64,000 nucleotides of DNA from the NCBI GenBank assembly GCA_949358305.1, contig OX442315.1:10256427-10320426 (forward strand), written 5' to 3'. Under the pieces are notes generated by a model. The model was not told the DNA's origin and searched no databases. It saw only the letters and a program-made list of their open reading frames with translations. Positions 20,401-29,939 of this stretch are shown piece by piece. Position numbers and translations under genes: made by a program. Each line of letters begins with the position of its first letter. Within the stretch, counting starts at the first letter, position 1. The DNA is from Strigamia acuminata (lineage: Eukaryota > Arthropoda > Chilopoda > Geophilomorpha > Linotaeniidae).

Positions 20401-21635
20401 TTTAGCTCCACTTGCCAATACCCCTTTGACAGGTCCATGGTGGTTACCCACTTGAACGGGCTCAGTTCCCGGAGGATCGAGTCTATAGACGGCATCTGAA
20501 TCGGGTCTATAACCGTTATCGCGTTCAGGGGGCGATAATCAATGCATAGTCGAGGTTCCGAGCCTGGACGCATCACCAGGACGATCCGCATGGCGTATTC
20601 GCCCAGGGCTTGCGTTACTATGCCCTTGTCGAGCATGTCTTGGCACATTTGCGTCACGATGTCTCTTTTCTGGGGGTTCATCCCCTTGTAAGGCACTCGA
20701 ATCGGCTTGTCTGTGGTTAAGACTATTTCGTGTGTTGCTTCCGTCGTTCGACCAGGTGTCTTGGTCAGAATTCTTTCATGCTTTCGAAGCACTCGCCTTA
20801 GTAGCGATGCCTCGTTAACACGCAGTGCTGCCTCCTCGACCAGGGTGTCCACGACGTTACTCCTCTGTAATTCCAGAGTGAAGGCTGCGAAATCGTAATC
20901 TTGGACGAATTTTCGCAATCCTCGTCCGTATTCCTCTTTGTCCTTGGCTTCGTCCAGTAATTTTTGGGGAACTACGGGGACTGACCGTTCTCCCTCGGGA
21001 CTTATCCAGTTCCATGAACGGGTTATCGGGTTTGGCTGAATTTTCAGTTTCGCCATGATGTCCATCCCTAGGAGGAATACTTTGTCGTGGGATGGCAAGA
21101 CTATGAAGGGGTGGGACAGGTTCCCCCCCGTCCAGTCGATCATGATGCGAACTACGCCCTTCGGCTTGACGTAGCCGTTGGCGGTGAGCAATTCTACGTT
21201 CGCGTTCACTTGTGCCACCTTCTTTCCAATATCCAAGTCTTTTACTATATCTTCGGATATGAATGAACGATCCGCTCCTGAATCCAGTAGACCGAACAAT
21301 TTTTGGTTTTCTATCTCCACTGGCAGCATACACAGAGTTTCGCAATGTGCTTTCGTGACATTGCAGTGAAATACGCGTAATGTCTGGGGCTCAGCCTCCA
21401 GATTGAACGGAAGGTCCGTCCAATCCATGTCGACCTCCGGTTTCGTTCTCACTTGCATACTCGTTAACGTCACTTTTTCCTCCTTCTTCGGAACGATCTG
21501 TATGCGGTCTTTGATCTGTGCCTCTGCCAAGGCATGACCTGCGGGTCCAGTGTGATATTTCTTCTTTTTAATTTCCGCGGCTGGCGCAGACGAAGCTGAA
21601 TTTATTTCGGCGACGCCTGCGCTTGGAAGTTTTTT
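17499..21635 (-). CDS. Pol of element 1 (protease, reverse transcriptase, RNase H, integrase), expressed by -1 frameshift
   Basis: The pol frame is open without an ATG from the slippery heptamer at 21635 down to the stop at 17499. Order: aspartic protease with LLDSGAD; reverse transcriptase with FGLVNAPSTFQ and AYLDDIIIT; RNase H with LHTDASKIGLGAALL; integrase with HHCC (HGHPLASHSG ... CPRCQAC) and DDE (LSIDLMG, SDNGPQF, NPVERLN); then a GPY/F-like module (DGPYVIV). A Glu/Ser-rich acidic tail follows. A likely start of independent translation was looked for and not found; the overlap with gag in the -1 frame points to a Gag-Pol fusion. All catalytic motifs look intact. Confidence 0.93.
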   Translation of the reverse strand, partial: KKLPSAGVAEINSASSAPAAEIKKKKYHTGPAGHALAEAQIKDRIQIVPKKEEKVTLTSMQVRTKPEVDMDWTDLPFNLEAEPQTLRVFHCNVTKAHCETLCMLPVEIENQKLFGLLDSGADRSFISEDIVKDLDIGKKVAQVNANVELLTANGYVKPKGVVRIMIDWTGGNLSHPFIVLPSHDKVFLLGMDIMAKLKIQPNPITRSWNWISPEGERSVPVVPQKLLDEAKDKEEYGRGLRKFVQDYDFAAFTLELQRSNVVDTLVEEAALRVNEASLLRRVLRKHERILTKTPGRTTEATHEIVLTTDKPIRVPYKGMNPQKRDIVTQMCQDMLDKGIVTQALGEYAMRIVLVMRPGSEPRLCIDYRPLNAITVIDPIQMPSIDSILRELSPFKWVTTMDLSKGYWQVELKPEDKLKTAFYSPIGRLMFNVMPFGLVNAPSTFQKLIESVLGDMLHDFVWAYLDDIIITSDTFEEHIDHIDRVVSRLAKAGLHIHPGKSKFCRKELAFLGYRIGVEGIAIDPEKVKAINGFPAPEDIKGVQRFMGMVNFFGRLLSGLAEVAAPITDLLRTDKEFEWTVQCEAAFSTIKQMLADVEKMPLPDLNRPFVLHTDASKIGLGAALLQTHVYNGISQEVPCMFISRKIQGAEKNYTATELECLAVIWAVRKFRDYLEYTNFEVQTDHQALSWLMKLKEPSGRLARWQLELMACDITITYRPGKYNHVADALSRAPASDPQGPDDDGEDDTHLLYCPTPRRIWRLRKANELPVMEPEDRTFCGFWTRTYQPAGTNDSTSEIQSPPPGETHKTLLRAFTAKIEEKTQYAPPTRREFVEHQAADTKCQIITQYLLNGEFPEGMTNPHRRKQFVKEATSYLIDDELLVKYHPTFQDDLSGAGNSVKVVVPASLHTRLLWLMHGHPLASHSGVARTLYRVKQLFFWPGARQKITKFIRHCPRCQACRPRDKVARNAMSLGPYAPFDCLSIDLMGPKPTTGNKNMYILVIMDVATRWPELYALAKPSAENIVECLYDVAMRFGFPRKLISDNGPQFRSRIYKDFCRKFKMDASNTSTYNPQTNPVERLNKDIKYALTVFTDIHNRWDEYLREIAFSIRSTVSRTREFSPAYLNFARELRMPWDPRVAEAVNVLDPSSPHEYVCRLEQTISDTYQHMMAHIFNMRERIADKEGDLAFANFKVNDLVWKEAHTLSNAARGIAAGLADKRDGPYVIVAEHGGNAYQLRRLEDNKNFQSIHGRDLRPYLPEFPQEIWLEGQTHSGQGGTVVDTFQKTNEAENIAEDEDEFFDAESPADEAPAQPEQAISEREEAEESTSEMENKKISNEKNANTSEMNEQVESRSTSTSKINLRPRRSNNPFIRDGKVVGKN
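21584..21635 (-). promoter_or_regulatory. -1 ribosomal frameshift signal of element 1
   Basis: Heptamer A AAA AAC at 21635-21629 in the gag frame (codons GCA AAA AAC). A 6-base spacer follows, then arms GCGCAGGCG (21622-21614) and CGTCTGCGC (21592-21584) that pair over nine positions with one G-U. The gag stop (TAA) lies in the loop. Shifting back one base enters the pol frame, which is open from here. Confidence 0.85.
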
Positions 21636-24600
21636 GCCAGATCAGTTCTTAACTCCATCATCATTTTCATCATGGTTTGCATGATGTCCTTTTCTTTGAC
21701 GGTTTTCTCACATTTATCTGAGTAGTGGCCGTATTCTCCACAGCTGTAACATTTGATGTTACTTTTATCCCCTGTGGGAGTGAATCCCGGTTTTTTCGGG
21801 ACGAAGGGCGTCGGGAATCGTCTTTTTCCTCCCAATGCTCCTCTCGCTTTTGTTGCTTGCAGGTGTGCTCTGAATTGTGTGATTGCCAAGGCCCGGTGTG
21901 CATGGTGCAAATAGGGACCTTGATCGTCGCATCCCGTCGATAAGTTTTCGAGGTGCTCATTTAGGGCTTCCTCGTCGCTCGATGCTGGCTCCTCTTCTTT
22001 AGCCGTGGCGAGAGGTGTTGTCTCTTCGACTTTCTCCATCTGGGTGGAGTCCGTCGAGGTCACCTGCATCGCCGTCGCTGCCGGTGCTTTCTTTGGGGCA
22101 GCTATCGGGTTGGCTGGAAGAATACTGCCTGCTTTAGGCGTCAGCATTCGTCCGAAGGATGCTTCGGTGAGACTCATTATGCCGCTCAAATATTCACTTG
22201 GCCTCATTAATTTTTCTGAGGTCTTGTGGCGTTCGGCGCTCGTCTGCAACCGCTTCTCGTGCGCGTCAGCTTCTTCCGGGGGCAGAGTGGCGTAATACCG
22301 CTGTTCTATTTCTAACGTGTTTGTTAGAAGATAGTTACTGACATCTTGGTAATCGCCAGTGCGGGGTGCACGCATGTCTAGCAGAATTCTTTGCGAGTGG
22401 GCCGATAATCCTCCGTAAAAGATCATCGTAAAACCAGCGGGGTTTATTTCGTACGGCGCTCTTGCAAACAGGAGTTTCGCTCGGGCGTCGTAGTCGGCTA
22501 ATGTTTCTCCTGGGGCTTGTCGTAGACCCCGTAATTTGTTACTGATCTCGTCTGGAGTCTCGCCGTATCGGAGATCGAAACGGACGAGAAAATCGTCCCA
22601 GGTTGGGTTTTTCAGTCCCTGGTACCATTCTCGAGCTGACCCCGTAGTTAGCTCCACTAGCCCGTGGGTTAGCATGTCGGCGACGGTGGCTTTTGTCGCT
22701 TTCTTGATACGCATTACTTCGTCCAGGAAGCGGTCTCCGGCCTTCCACGAACCGTCAAATCGCGTTTGAATATAGTGTTGCCAGCGGATGTTACCCGTGG
22801 CTTCACTGCTTGGTTCGTTTCGTACGCCATATTTGCGCTTAACCCTCTCTCCAGCGCGATTATGTTCGTCGCCTGGATGGCCTAGATCGATTCCTTCTCT
22901 TCTGAAAGAGTTCAGCAGGGCTCGGCCTAGCTCAGACATCGTGTAATGTCGGCCAGATGAGTCCTGAAAGTTCCCTTCCTCTGAACGAGGGTTGGAGCTC
23001 CGGGAAGAGCGGTCTGAAGCATTCGGCCGGTTCGACCGGTGCCCATCGCTGCCTTCTTGACTCCTTCCTGTAGACGGTCGACTCGGATGGTCGTCGTCCG
23101 ACGAATCGGAGGGCTCGGAGGGATCTCCTTGGGGGTGAAACCTCGGCCCTCTCGGTGGGGTCTCTCCGCCAGCCTTCTTCTGTTTCGAGCCTTCGGATGG
23201 CGGCGGCTCCCCTCCGTCGTTGTTCTCGCAAAAAGAATGCCATCTGTTTTCCTCGCTCTCGGGGCGTTCCCGATTTTTATTTGCGTTTTTCTTTTCGAGT
23301 AACGCGTCGATGGCTGCTCCCGTCTCGGATCTTTTTGAGGGGTGACGGTCCTTTGTTTTTGGGACCGATCCGTCTCTCTTTTGAGATTTCCCCCTTTTTG
23401 CCGTTTTTGCCGGCTTTGCTGCATCTTCTCCTGTGTCGGTATCAGAGCCGCTTGGGGGTTCTGACTTCCGTTTCGGGTTTTCTTCCCTTTTCTTCCTGCC
23501 CGAGACACCTTGTTCGTACTCTTTTTGGAACTTTTCTGTTTCTTTCTCCCAGTTTTCGGCTTCCCATCTTTTTTGCTCATCTATTATGGCTTGTTTCTTT
23601 GCTTTGTACTCTTCGGTCCATCTGACTCGGTCCCATTCCTCTTTCTCTTTCAGGAACTGTTCCTTTTCTTTTCTGGCTTCCTCTTCTCTCAACCTCTCGC
23701 GATGTTGTTCTTCCCATTTTTGGTGTTGTAAAATGGCTTCTTCTCGCAGCATTTGTAGCTTTTCTGCTTTTCTTTGAGCTACGAGCGCTTGAAATTGGTC
23801 CTCGTACTCTTGAGCTTCTCGATGTCGCCCTTCCACCGTGGCGTTCCATTCTTTTCGAATTTTAGCTTCTCGTTCCTCCCTCATTTTTTGGACCAGTTTT
23901 TCTGTTCTCTCGGTGGTTCTTCTTTCGCGTTGCTCCCTTTCTTCCTCTTCCTTCCAGAGTTCTCGCCGCTCTGCGCTCAGTCTTCGTTGGCGATTAGTCG
24001 CTTCTTGTCTGGCTTCTTCGCGGGCCTTCTCTCTGGATTGGTGAAGTGCCCGGTTGGGGTCTGGCGCGAAACCTCCGGTGTCACTGGGCGTTACCTGGGG
24101 CATGGGCGTCTCCGCTGCTGGTCTTGCGACCGGCGTCGGGGCTTGTGCCGCGCAGATAGCGTCAGTGAGTAGAGTAATCGATTCCCAGACTGACGTTCCT
24201 ACTGGAATGTCTATCATCGCTTTCAGTTGGGCAGCTTGCCGTGTCAACCGAATTAGGTGAGATACCTCGAAGGAAACAACCGCAGGACTCGCCGTAACTC
24301 GGGGGGTTATCGGGGTCCCGCCGTCGTTTTTTCGTGGGGTTTGCTCCACGGACGTCTGAGCCGTGGGTGGCGATGGGTTCGTGCCGACCGTGACCGTTAT
24401 TTTCGGAGCTTCATTCGTCTCCTCGGTCATCAATATCGATACTCGTCCTGGCGATACGTCGCGAATTTCTTCTCGATTTTCTATGGCTTCCGGATCGGTA
24501 TCCTCGAAGGGTTGCATATTCAAGGGAACCCGCTCTCGCTCTGGCCCGTCTAGGGCCGCGAGCGATGCAGCTTGCTCCTCTTTCTGCGCCTTCGCTCTCC

Positions 24601-24742
24601 TTTTATTCGCTCGGGCTTTCGCCTTTGCGGACATTTCAGGGACGGGACCATCCGATCTCAGGTGGTAGTCGGAGGTCCTTTTTCCCTTCTCGGGCATTCT
24701 CTGCTCGGTTTCAGACGTGGATTGCTCGTCTTTGTCTGACAT
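21602..24742 (-). CDS. Gag of element 1 (1046 aa)
   Basis: ATG at 24742, about 95 bases inside the 5' LTR. The first 230 residues are polar and disordered. A long, highly charged Glu/Arg/Lys region follows (about 230-430), likely coiled coil. Next come a Ser/Pro-rich stretch, a capsid-like region with FDGSWKAGDRFLDEV (FDGNWHAGTQFLEE in element 2), and one zinc knuckle near the C-terminus (CYSCGEYGHYSDKC). Gag forms the particle and binds the element RNA. It is about twice as long as a usual Gypsy gag because of the N-terminal coiled coil. It ends in the frameshift signal. Confidence 0.9.
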   Translation of the reverse strand: MSDKDEQSTSETEQRMPEKGKRTSDYHLRSDGPVPEMSAKAKARANKRRAKAQKEEQAASLAALDGPERERVPLNMQPFEDTDPEAIENREEIRDVSPGRVSILMTEETNEAPKITVTVGTNPSPPTAQTSVEQTPRKNDGGTPITPRVTASPAVVSFEVSHLIRLTRQAAQLKAMIDIPVGTSVWESITLLTDAICAAQAPTPVARPAAETPMPQVTPSDTGGFAPDPNRALHQSREKAREEARQEATNRQRRLSAERRELWKEEEEREQRERRTTERTEKLVQKMREEREAKIRKEWNATVEGRHREAQEYEDQFQALVAQRKAEKLQMLREEAILQHQKWEEQHRERLREEEARKEKEQFLKEKEEWDRVRWTEEYKAKKQAIIDEQKRWEAENWEKETEKFQKEYEQGVSGRKKREENPKRKSEPPSGSDTDTGEDAAKPAKTAKRGKSQKRDGSVPKTKDRHPSKRSETGAAIDALLEKKNANKNRERPESEENRWHSFCENNDGGEPPPSEGSKQKKAGGETPPRGPRFHPQGDPSEPSDSSDDDHPSRPSTGRSQEGSDGHRSNRPNASDRSSRSSNPRSEEGNFQDSSGRHYTMSELGRALLNSFRREGIDLGHPGDEHNRAGERVKRKYGVRNEPSSEATGNIRWQHYIQTRFDGSWKAGDRFLDEVMRIKKATKATVADMLTHGLVELTTGSAREWYQGLKNPTWDDFLVRFDLRYGETPDEISNKLRGLRQAPGETLADYDARAKLLFARAPYEINPAGFTMIFYGGLSAHSQRILLDMRAPRTGDYQDVSNYLLTNTLEIEQRYYATLPPEEADAHEKRLQTSAERHKTSEKLMRPSEYLSGIMSLTEASFGRMLTPKAGSILPANPIAAPKKAPAATAMQVTSTDSTQMEKVEETTPLATAKEEEPASSDEEALNEHLENLSTGCDDQGPYLHHAHRALAITQFRAHLQATKARGALGGKRRFPTPFVPKKPGFTPTGDKSNIKCYSCGEYGHYSDKCEKTVKEKDIMQTMMKMMMELRTDLAKNFQAQASPK

Positions 24743-24816
24743 TTTCTTTCGGTAATTCTACGATTTGGGTTATCTTATTGAGAGATCACAAGTTCAGATT
24801 TGAGATTTATTTCTAA

Positions 24817-24834
24817 ATCCCGGACAGGCCCCCA
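24817..24834 (-). promoter_or_regulatory. primer-binding site of element 1, tRNA-Pro-like
   Basis: TGGGGGCCTGTCCGGGAT, two bases from the 5' LTR. It differs at two positions from the tRNA-Pro site known from murine leukaemia virus (compared from memory), so a proline tRNA primer is likely but not proven. Confidence 0.7.
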
Positions 24835-24836
24835 CG

Positions 24837-25656
24837 TGTCGCGTCCTACTTGGTATAGGTTTAAATAGCGCTAACGTGTAATACTTTACCTGTGATCAAT
24901 TATGTAAATACCCAAATGAATACCAAATGTATGTAAATAAACAGGTAATTTATTCACCAGGCTTTATGCCTTTAAAATACACTCAGTAATAATTCTAGAG
25001 TCGACGTGGTCAGCGTCGAACAAAGGATTTCTCAAGATGGCGTCGTCGATTCCGCGTGGTCGGCGGAACAAAGGCGGCGTCTCGAGTTGTCGTTAATTCG
25101 TCACGGATTCGTCTTCACGGACGCGGTGGAATGCTCTTTCGAGTCTTCTATCCGTGCCTGTTGTCTAGGGTTTGTTTAGCGTCGCAGAGGCCTCGTCTAG
25201 GAACTTTGGGGTTCCCTACAAAGCACTCGGACACTTACTTCGGCGAATAATCGTCTGGGCGATTATTCTGGGTGATTTCACAAGGGCTATTCTCGTGCTT
25301 TCGCAGGAATAGCTCGCAAGTGACTTCGTGAGAGTTACAGTTTGCACTTTACTCAGCGATCCTCGATCAATCCTAACTTGTAGTTGAAGTTGGCCTGACG
25401 GTGAGGTAGTTGCTGTGTTCTTGGTGTCGTTTGTGTAAGTTCTGACTTTAGGCGGGAAACACAGCCTTTTATGCAGTGGGGTGAAGGGCCGGCGATCAAC
25501 CAATGGGGGCTGACCATCAGCCGCTTCCTCCCCCTCGGGGCACACACCTGCCATGGGGAGGTGGAGCCAACTCGGGGGGGAACGACTCTTCAATCACAGT
25601 GACTCAGAGGACAAGCATCCGCCCTGGGGGGACACTTATCCAACTGGGTCACCACA
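24837..25656 (-). repeat. 5' LTR of element 1
   Basis: 820 bp, appears identical to 12789-13608. The TATA-like box is at 25475-25466, the YY1-like motif at 25033-25044. Confidence 0.93.
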
Positions 25657-25660
25657 ATTG
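25657..25660. repeat. target-site duplication of element 1, right (ATTG)
   Basis: Second copy of ATTG. Host sequence TATTGCACCTCACC continues as in gene C at 49490. Confidence 0.9.
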
Positions 25661-25729
25661 TATTGCACCTCACCTATGGTGATATTGTATTACTACTTTA
25701 TTAGAAAAATGCAATTTAGTCAATTTTAC

Positions 25730-27834
25730 CATATTTCACTTGAGTGCACTTTCCAAATATAGTCGAAATAGGCGTTTTCGTTCCATCCTCTTTATTTACA
25801 AACGAGGCATCCAGCTCGACATTTTTCTGAATTAGAAAACAAAATTATGTTCAAATTTGACAGAGCCACAACTTTACGAAGTAGCGTAACGTACCAATTC
25901 CATAAAACTGCCGATGTTAGACGAGGCTTCCCACAAACCATTTGCATCGCCAGCAAATTCCGATGGTGGGTCGAGTGTATTAAACTAAAAACAGCATAAA
26001 ACTGTATTTTATAAATGAAAAAAAAACAAAAACATTTTATTATAAAATGCAATTAAAATGATTTTAAAAAAAAACTTTTTCTGATGTTAGTACAGTCTAT
26101 AGTTAGGACTCCTAACTATAGACTGTACTAACATCAGAAAAAGTAACTTAGGAGTAATGAGAGTAAGGCCAATGGAAGAAAGGCCAACCTTGTAGTGACT
26201 CAGAGTAGGTAAGAAAACTTCTTGGCTTTACTCGACGGCTTTGCTAATTTTGGGATGGTTATATTTACTTGCAAAGAGGCTTGATGTCAGTTGATATAAA
26301 TTTTTCGAAACATGAGTGATGGCATTCTTGCTCTTCACTTTCTTCCACACAAGGAATCGATGTCCTGTTCAGAAATTTGTACTGAAATGACAGTTACTTT
26401 GTCTCATCTGGTTGCAACGTGTAAAAAGTTGAAGTAACTTACTCGCTTAATTGAGAATAATAATTCAGAATTCTTCACAATGGATGAGACACGCAGCATA
26501 GGGGAAGCAATAAACCTATTCTTTTTATTCTTTGCTTGTAAGTAGATCTTTTAGAGTTTAGCAATACAATGAGAAATTAGACAATCGAATTTGGTTCATT
26601 CCCATCTGACAGCAGAATTTTAATTCGTTATGGGATGTCAAATTAATAAGAGATTTTATTTTAAACAAGAATCCATCGATATTTTAAGTATTATATCTAC
26701 AAAGTGGATACCTTAACCCGAACAAATAACTGGACCCTCACTCTAGACTGGCAATTGAAATTGTGAGTAATTTCGTGTTTTGCCACAAGGTGAAACGCCA
26801 GACATCAACAGGTTATAATACTTGTATAATTAGGGTATACAAGTATTATCACCTTCTGGACTCGGACGGTTTTTATGACCACGACTGTACAATGACTGCG
26901 TGTAAAAATAAATGGTTTCTCAGCTCAACCAAGAAACGAAATAAAATTCTGCGTAGTCTTAATAAATTGCCATACCACTACATATCCTAAAATGGTACGC
27001 TCGAGAGGAGTTTTTATTGCACTTAGATCAAGCGAATTATACTTAATAGCGATTTTTGCTTGGTAATCAGCGGGTATTTTTCCTTCTGACAGTTAAGTAA
27101 TTATTGTTTTTGTTTTAGAGTTTTCTAAATAATACTTACCGGTTGTTACTAGCACTTGACTCCCTATAAAAAAGTTCATTTCATCAATAACTACTCTGCT
27201 CTGAGTATCATCCCAAGTTCCTTTAGAGTCCTGCAATGAATTATTGCCAATGCAAGTCCAGATTATGTTAGAACTCATAGGCTTACCCTGGCACAAGATA
27301 TGGTGATGTTTCTTATCAACGGGCTTATTCTTCTACTATTCCATTCTGAACTAATGTTTCTTTTTTCATCCATATAAAAATGTGGACTGGTGCCTCTGCA
27401 TTCACTAGCTGTTTTAAAAAAGAGAATTGTAAAGGTATCACTTTGTTGTAGACTTTTTTTTTGCTAATACTGTATTTACTTTCAAGAGATGTATCTTTTA
27501 TTGATTGATGCATTAAAGCACTTTCTAGAGTACTGAAACTAAAGATACCGATAGATATCCCTAGAAAGTCGTCATTTTCGTTGATAACTGCAGAAACTTT
27601 GACCGGTGATGAAGCGTAGTATTTGATCCGGTCAAATTACTGGTAGAAGCACACTGACACCACTAACGCAATTATTAGGTGCCAAATTACAGAGTAAAAT
27701 TGAGTACATTTGGTTTTGCGGATTTGAGGAAATTGCGGGAGTAAATTAGGAATTTTAAATTTCGTTTCTATGTATTCCGAGACGATTTTTTTCATTTTTT
27801 GCACATATCTGTGATGGCTGACTATAGGCGCCAT
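25730..27834 (-). pseudogene. DEG/ENaC pseudogene I, 5' half (exons 1-7, broken)
   Basis: Paralogue of gene C. Exon 1 (27834 to about 27600) has the N-terminus and TM1 (SVIWHLIIALVVSVCFYQ), then an in-frame TAA where gene C reads TWDRIKYY. Exon 2 (about 27430-27310) and exon 3 (about 27240-27000) are recognisable, exon 3 with a frame break. Exons 4 (about 26530-26446) and 5 (about 26370-26258) still read well (CHHSCFEKF). Exon 6, which in gene C carries TM2 of domain 1 and TM1 of domain 2, is reduced to its last 90 or so bases (25985-25895). A 71-base palindrome (26074-26144) lies between exon 5 and this remnant. Exon 7 (25826-25730) is intact. Nonsense codon, lost exon and element 1 together make a normal channel impossible. 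Confidence 0.85.
26074..26144. repeat. perfect 35-bp inverted repeat with a 1-base centre
   Basis: Arms 26074-26108 and 26110-26144 are exact reverse complements (ACTTTTTCTGATGTTAGTAC... on the left) around a single C. It lies where exon 6 of pseudogene I has been lost. Confidence 0.95.
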
Positions 27835-28860
27835 CGTACATGCAATTTTTCAGAGGTGCAAGTATTTCTTACTCGTATTATCCGTGTCCAAGCCGTGCTT
27901 AAAGTGTATTCAAGGTGGTTTACAAGAAAATGTTATGAAATTACATTGTGTTTACATCGTCTTTGTTGCTTTTGCAACTCCTAAGATAATATTGGACAAA
28001 TAAAAGTTACTTTGGATTCTCGATGTTTCCGAAATTTGGCTGATTCTTGTGGATGACAAATAAAGCACGCTTTCACACATATTTGCATTTGACAGTGATT
28101 AATTTATTCAAAACAGGAAATAGGAAATGTTCTATTCCCTACCCTTAAATCTAATAATAAAATACCCCAGTACAGAGTGGGTCACCGAAGTGACCCTCTG
28201 GTGGCCAAACATGGCGCCACCTCCAATCCCCCCTAAACGTTGGCTTCTACAGGAACTTCAGTTTCAACAGTCTTGGTAATAATTTACGAGTTTAAAGTTG
28301 TAATAGTTTCCCGTTTTTATTTTATGTATTTTCTAATAACGGAAGGAAAAAGTGTGTAAAACTGACAACATGTTACACACCATGGTATAACTTTTACTCT
28401 AGTATCGATTGTAATGCGGTGCAAAAATGTTGACACCATTTCTGATCGTTATAATATACTCGCTAACTCGTGGTTAATTCACACAAATTTACAATAGCCC
28501 AACCAATGATTAAGGAATAGACTTTTGGTATTTAATTTATCAAGAAAACTTCTTTGTGTATTTAGCTTCCACAATTTTTTATGGCAGATGTTGCTGTCAG
28601 TAGAATTTGCGTGTAACAGTTTCAAATAATTGCTGCCTCACGTAAATTTATTGAAGCCACTCTGTAATTTCTTCCAATCAGAATTGAGTAGTCATTTTCA
28701 AATTGTTATTTATCATTCAAGAAATAAACTGTGGTGATATCAATTTTTTTATGAAAAAAGTTATTATACAACATTTGCAAATAAATGTTGTTAACTTATG
28801 GCTTGTCTAATTTTTAACATAAAACAATAGTACCTTTAAAGAAAAAACACTAGGGGGATG
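27835..28860. repeat. region upstream of pseudogene I with R2 repeat pieces
   Basis: No gene seen. Bases about 28160-28240 (GAGTGGGTCACCGAAGTGAC, CCAAACATGGCGCC) and 28760-28870 (ACATTTGCAAATAAATGTTG, CTTTAAAGAAAAAACAC) recur in inverted orientation at 51530-51600 and 51103-51220. The interval is therefore an interspersed repeat, R2, possibly a retroelement terminal region. Confidence 0.55.
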
Positions 28861-28862
28861 AC

Positions 28863-28872
28863 CCCTATATAA
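28863..28872 (+). promoter_or_regulatory. TATA box before ORF 29026
   Basis: CCCTATATAAGGGC about 160 bases upstream of the ATG at 29026, at the end of the R2 repeat; a plausible core promoter. Confidence 0.45.
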
Positions 28873-29025
28873 GGGCTACGAAGAGAGCCAAACCCCAGTC
28901 TAATTTTTACTAGTCCACCACGCGGTCGCCAAAATCTTTGGCCTTTTTATCGCGTTTTTATGTAAGTTTTTTCATTGTTTTTGTCGTTTAATTCGACTTT
29001 TATTTTGTTCAAAGTCGACCAATCG

Positions 29026-29901
29026 ATGAAAGAACGTCCGCCGACGTTCAAATCGAAGCAGGCGCCGAGCAATCCTTTGCTTACGCCCAAAGTGACCACG
29101 CAGGTCCAATCGGCCGCCATTACAACCGATTCGATCGCCTGTAAATTCGTTGAAGCTACAATGTCCCGAGATGCGATCCGACTGGCCGCGAGGTCCGTTT
29201 TCACAACCGAATCGCGTACGTCGTTGCGATGTTTGTCGTACGTTTCCGAAACGACCGATTGGAGAATCCGCAAGGCGTATCCACGGAACGCAAATGCGAG
29301 ATCCCCGGACGTGGGGAGGCGTCAGCCTCGACCTAGGTCGAAGGTTCTGGCGTTCCTTTTGCCGTCAAAATCGAAGCAAGCGCCGATCGTTCCTTTGCCC
29401 GATGTGCCTGAAACGGCCACGCAGGTCCAAACGGCCGCCATTACGACCGATTCGCCCGCAAATTCGTCCGTGAATGCCTTGAAGGAATCGGGCCTTTTAT
29501 CCCTGATTCAAAGGGGTCTGCAGGACATTTTCAAATCATCGTCATGTCCGTCGTTCGATTCCGAAACGTTCCGTGCCCGCAAGGCGTGTCTTCGGAACGC
29601 AAGAGCGAGATCCCCGGACGTGGGGAGGCGTCAGACCCGACCTCGGTCGAAGGTGCTGGCGTCCTTTTCCGATTCAAGTTCGGATAACGTGGGCTACGAC
29701 TCCGGGTCCGTCCAGTCGTATGCCTCGAGTGCTTGTTCGCCTAGTCCAAATGGATGTAGGGACGCAGTTGCTAGGCTCAAGTCTAAGCTAGCAAAATTGT
29801 CTAAATCAAGACTTAAAACGGTCGTTTTGAGTTCTGACTCAGACGATGAGGTTGCAAAAAATGTCCCTCTTTTGGCCAAAAAATCGGCGGGAAATGATTG
29901 A
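29026..29901 (+). CDS. ORF of unknown function with an internal duplication (291 aa)
   Basis: The ATG at 29026 opens 291 codons. The protein is basic and Ser-rich, without membrane helices. Two tandem units of roughly 100 residues each start with SKQAP, contain an AAITTDS block and end in RSPDVGRRxxRPRSKVLA. A Ser/Asp-rich tail follows (SSDSDDE). The ORF lies directly behind the R2 repeat and before an A-run and tandem repeats, which suggests part of a mobile element rather than a host gene. It could also be a non-functional frame kept open by GC-rich repeat units. I recognise no family. Confidence 0.4.
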   Translation: MKERPPTFKSKQAPSNPLLTPKVTTQVQSAAITTDSIACKFVEATMSRDAIRLAARSVFTTESRTSLRCLSYVSETTDWRIRKAYPRNANARSPDVGRRQPRPRSKVLAFLLPSKSKQAPIVPLPDVPETATQVQTAAITTDSPANSSVNALKESGLLSLIQRGLQDIFKSSSCPSFDSETFRARKACLRNARARSPDVGRRQTRPRSKVLASFSDSSSDNVGYDSGSVQSYASSACSPSPNGCRDAVARLKSKLAKLSKSRLKTVVLSSDSDDEVAKNVPLLAKKSAGND

Positions 29902-29939
29902 AGAGTTTTTGTCAACCAAGTCATCGGCATCCGACGCCA

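Larger units (their letters stand above)
12789..25656 (-). mobile_element. Element 1: full-length Ty3/Gypsy-type LTR retrotransposon with a third gene (12.9 kb)
   Basis: Flanked by ATTG duplications and 820-bp LTRs (12789-13608 and 24837-25656) that look identical. Order on the minus strand: LTR, primer-binding site, gag (24742-21602), -1 frameshift signal, pol (to 17499), a spliced third gene (17118-13653), a purine-rich tract, LTR. All three genes are open, so by sequence this copy looks complete and very young. It interrupts intron 7 of DEG/ENaC pseudogene I. Element 2 has the same layout with diverged proteins. Relatives in the window are the solo LTR at 58921-59687 and the truncated copy at 60066-62210. 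Confidence 0.95.
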
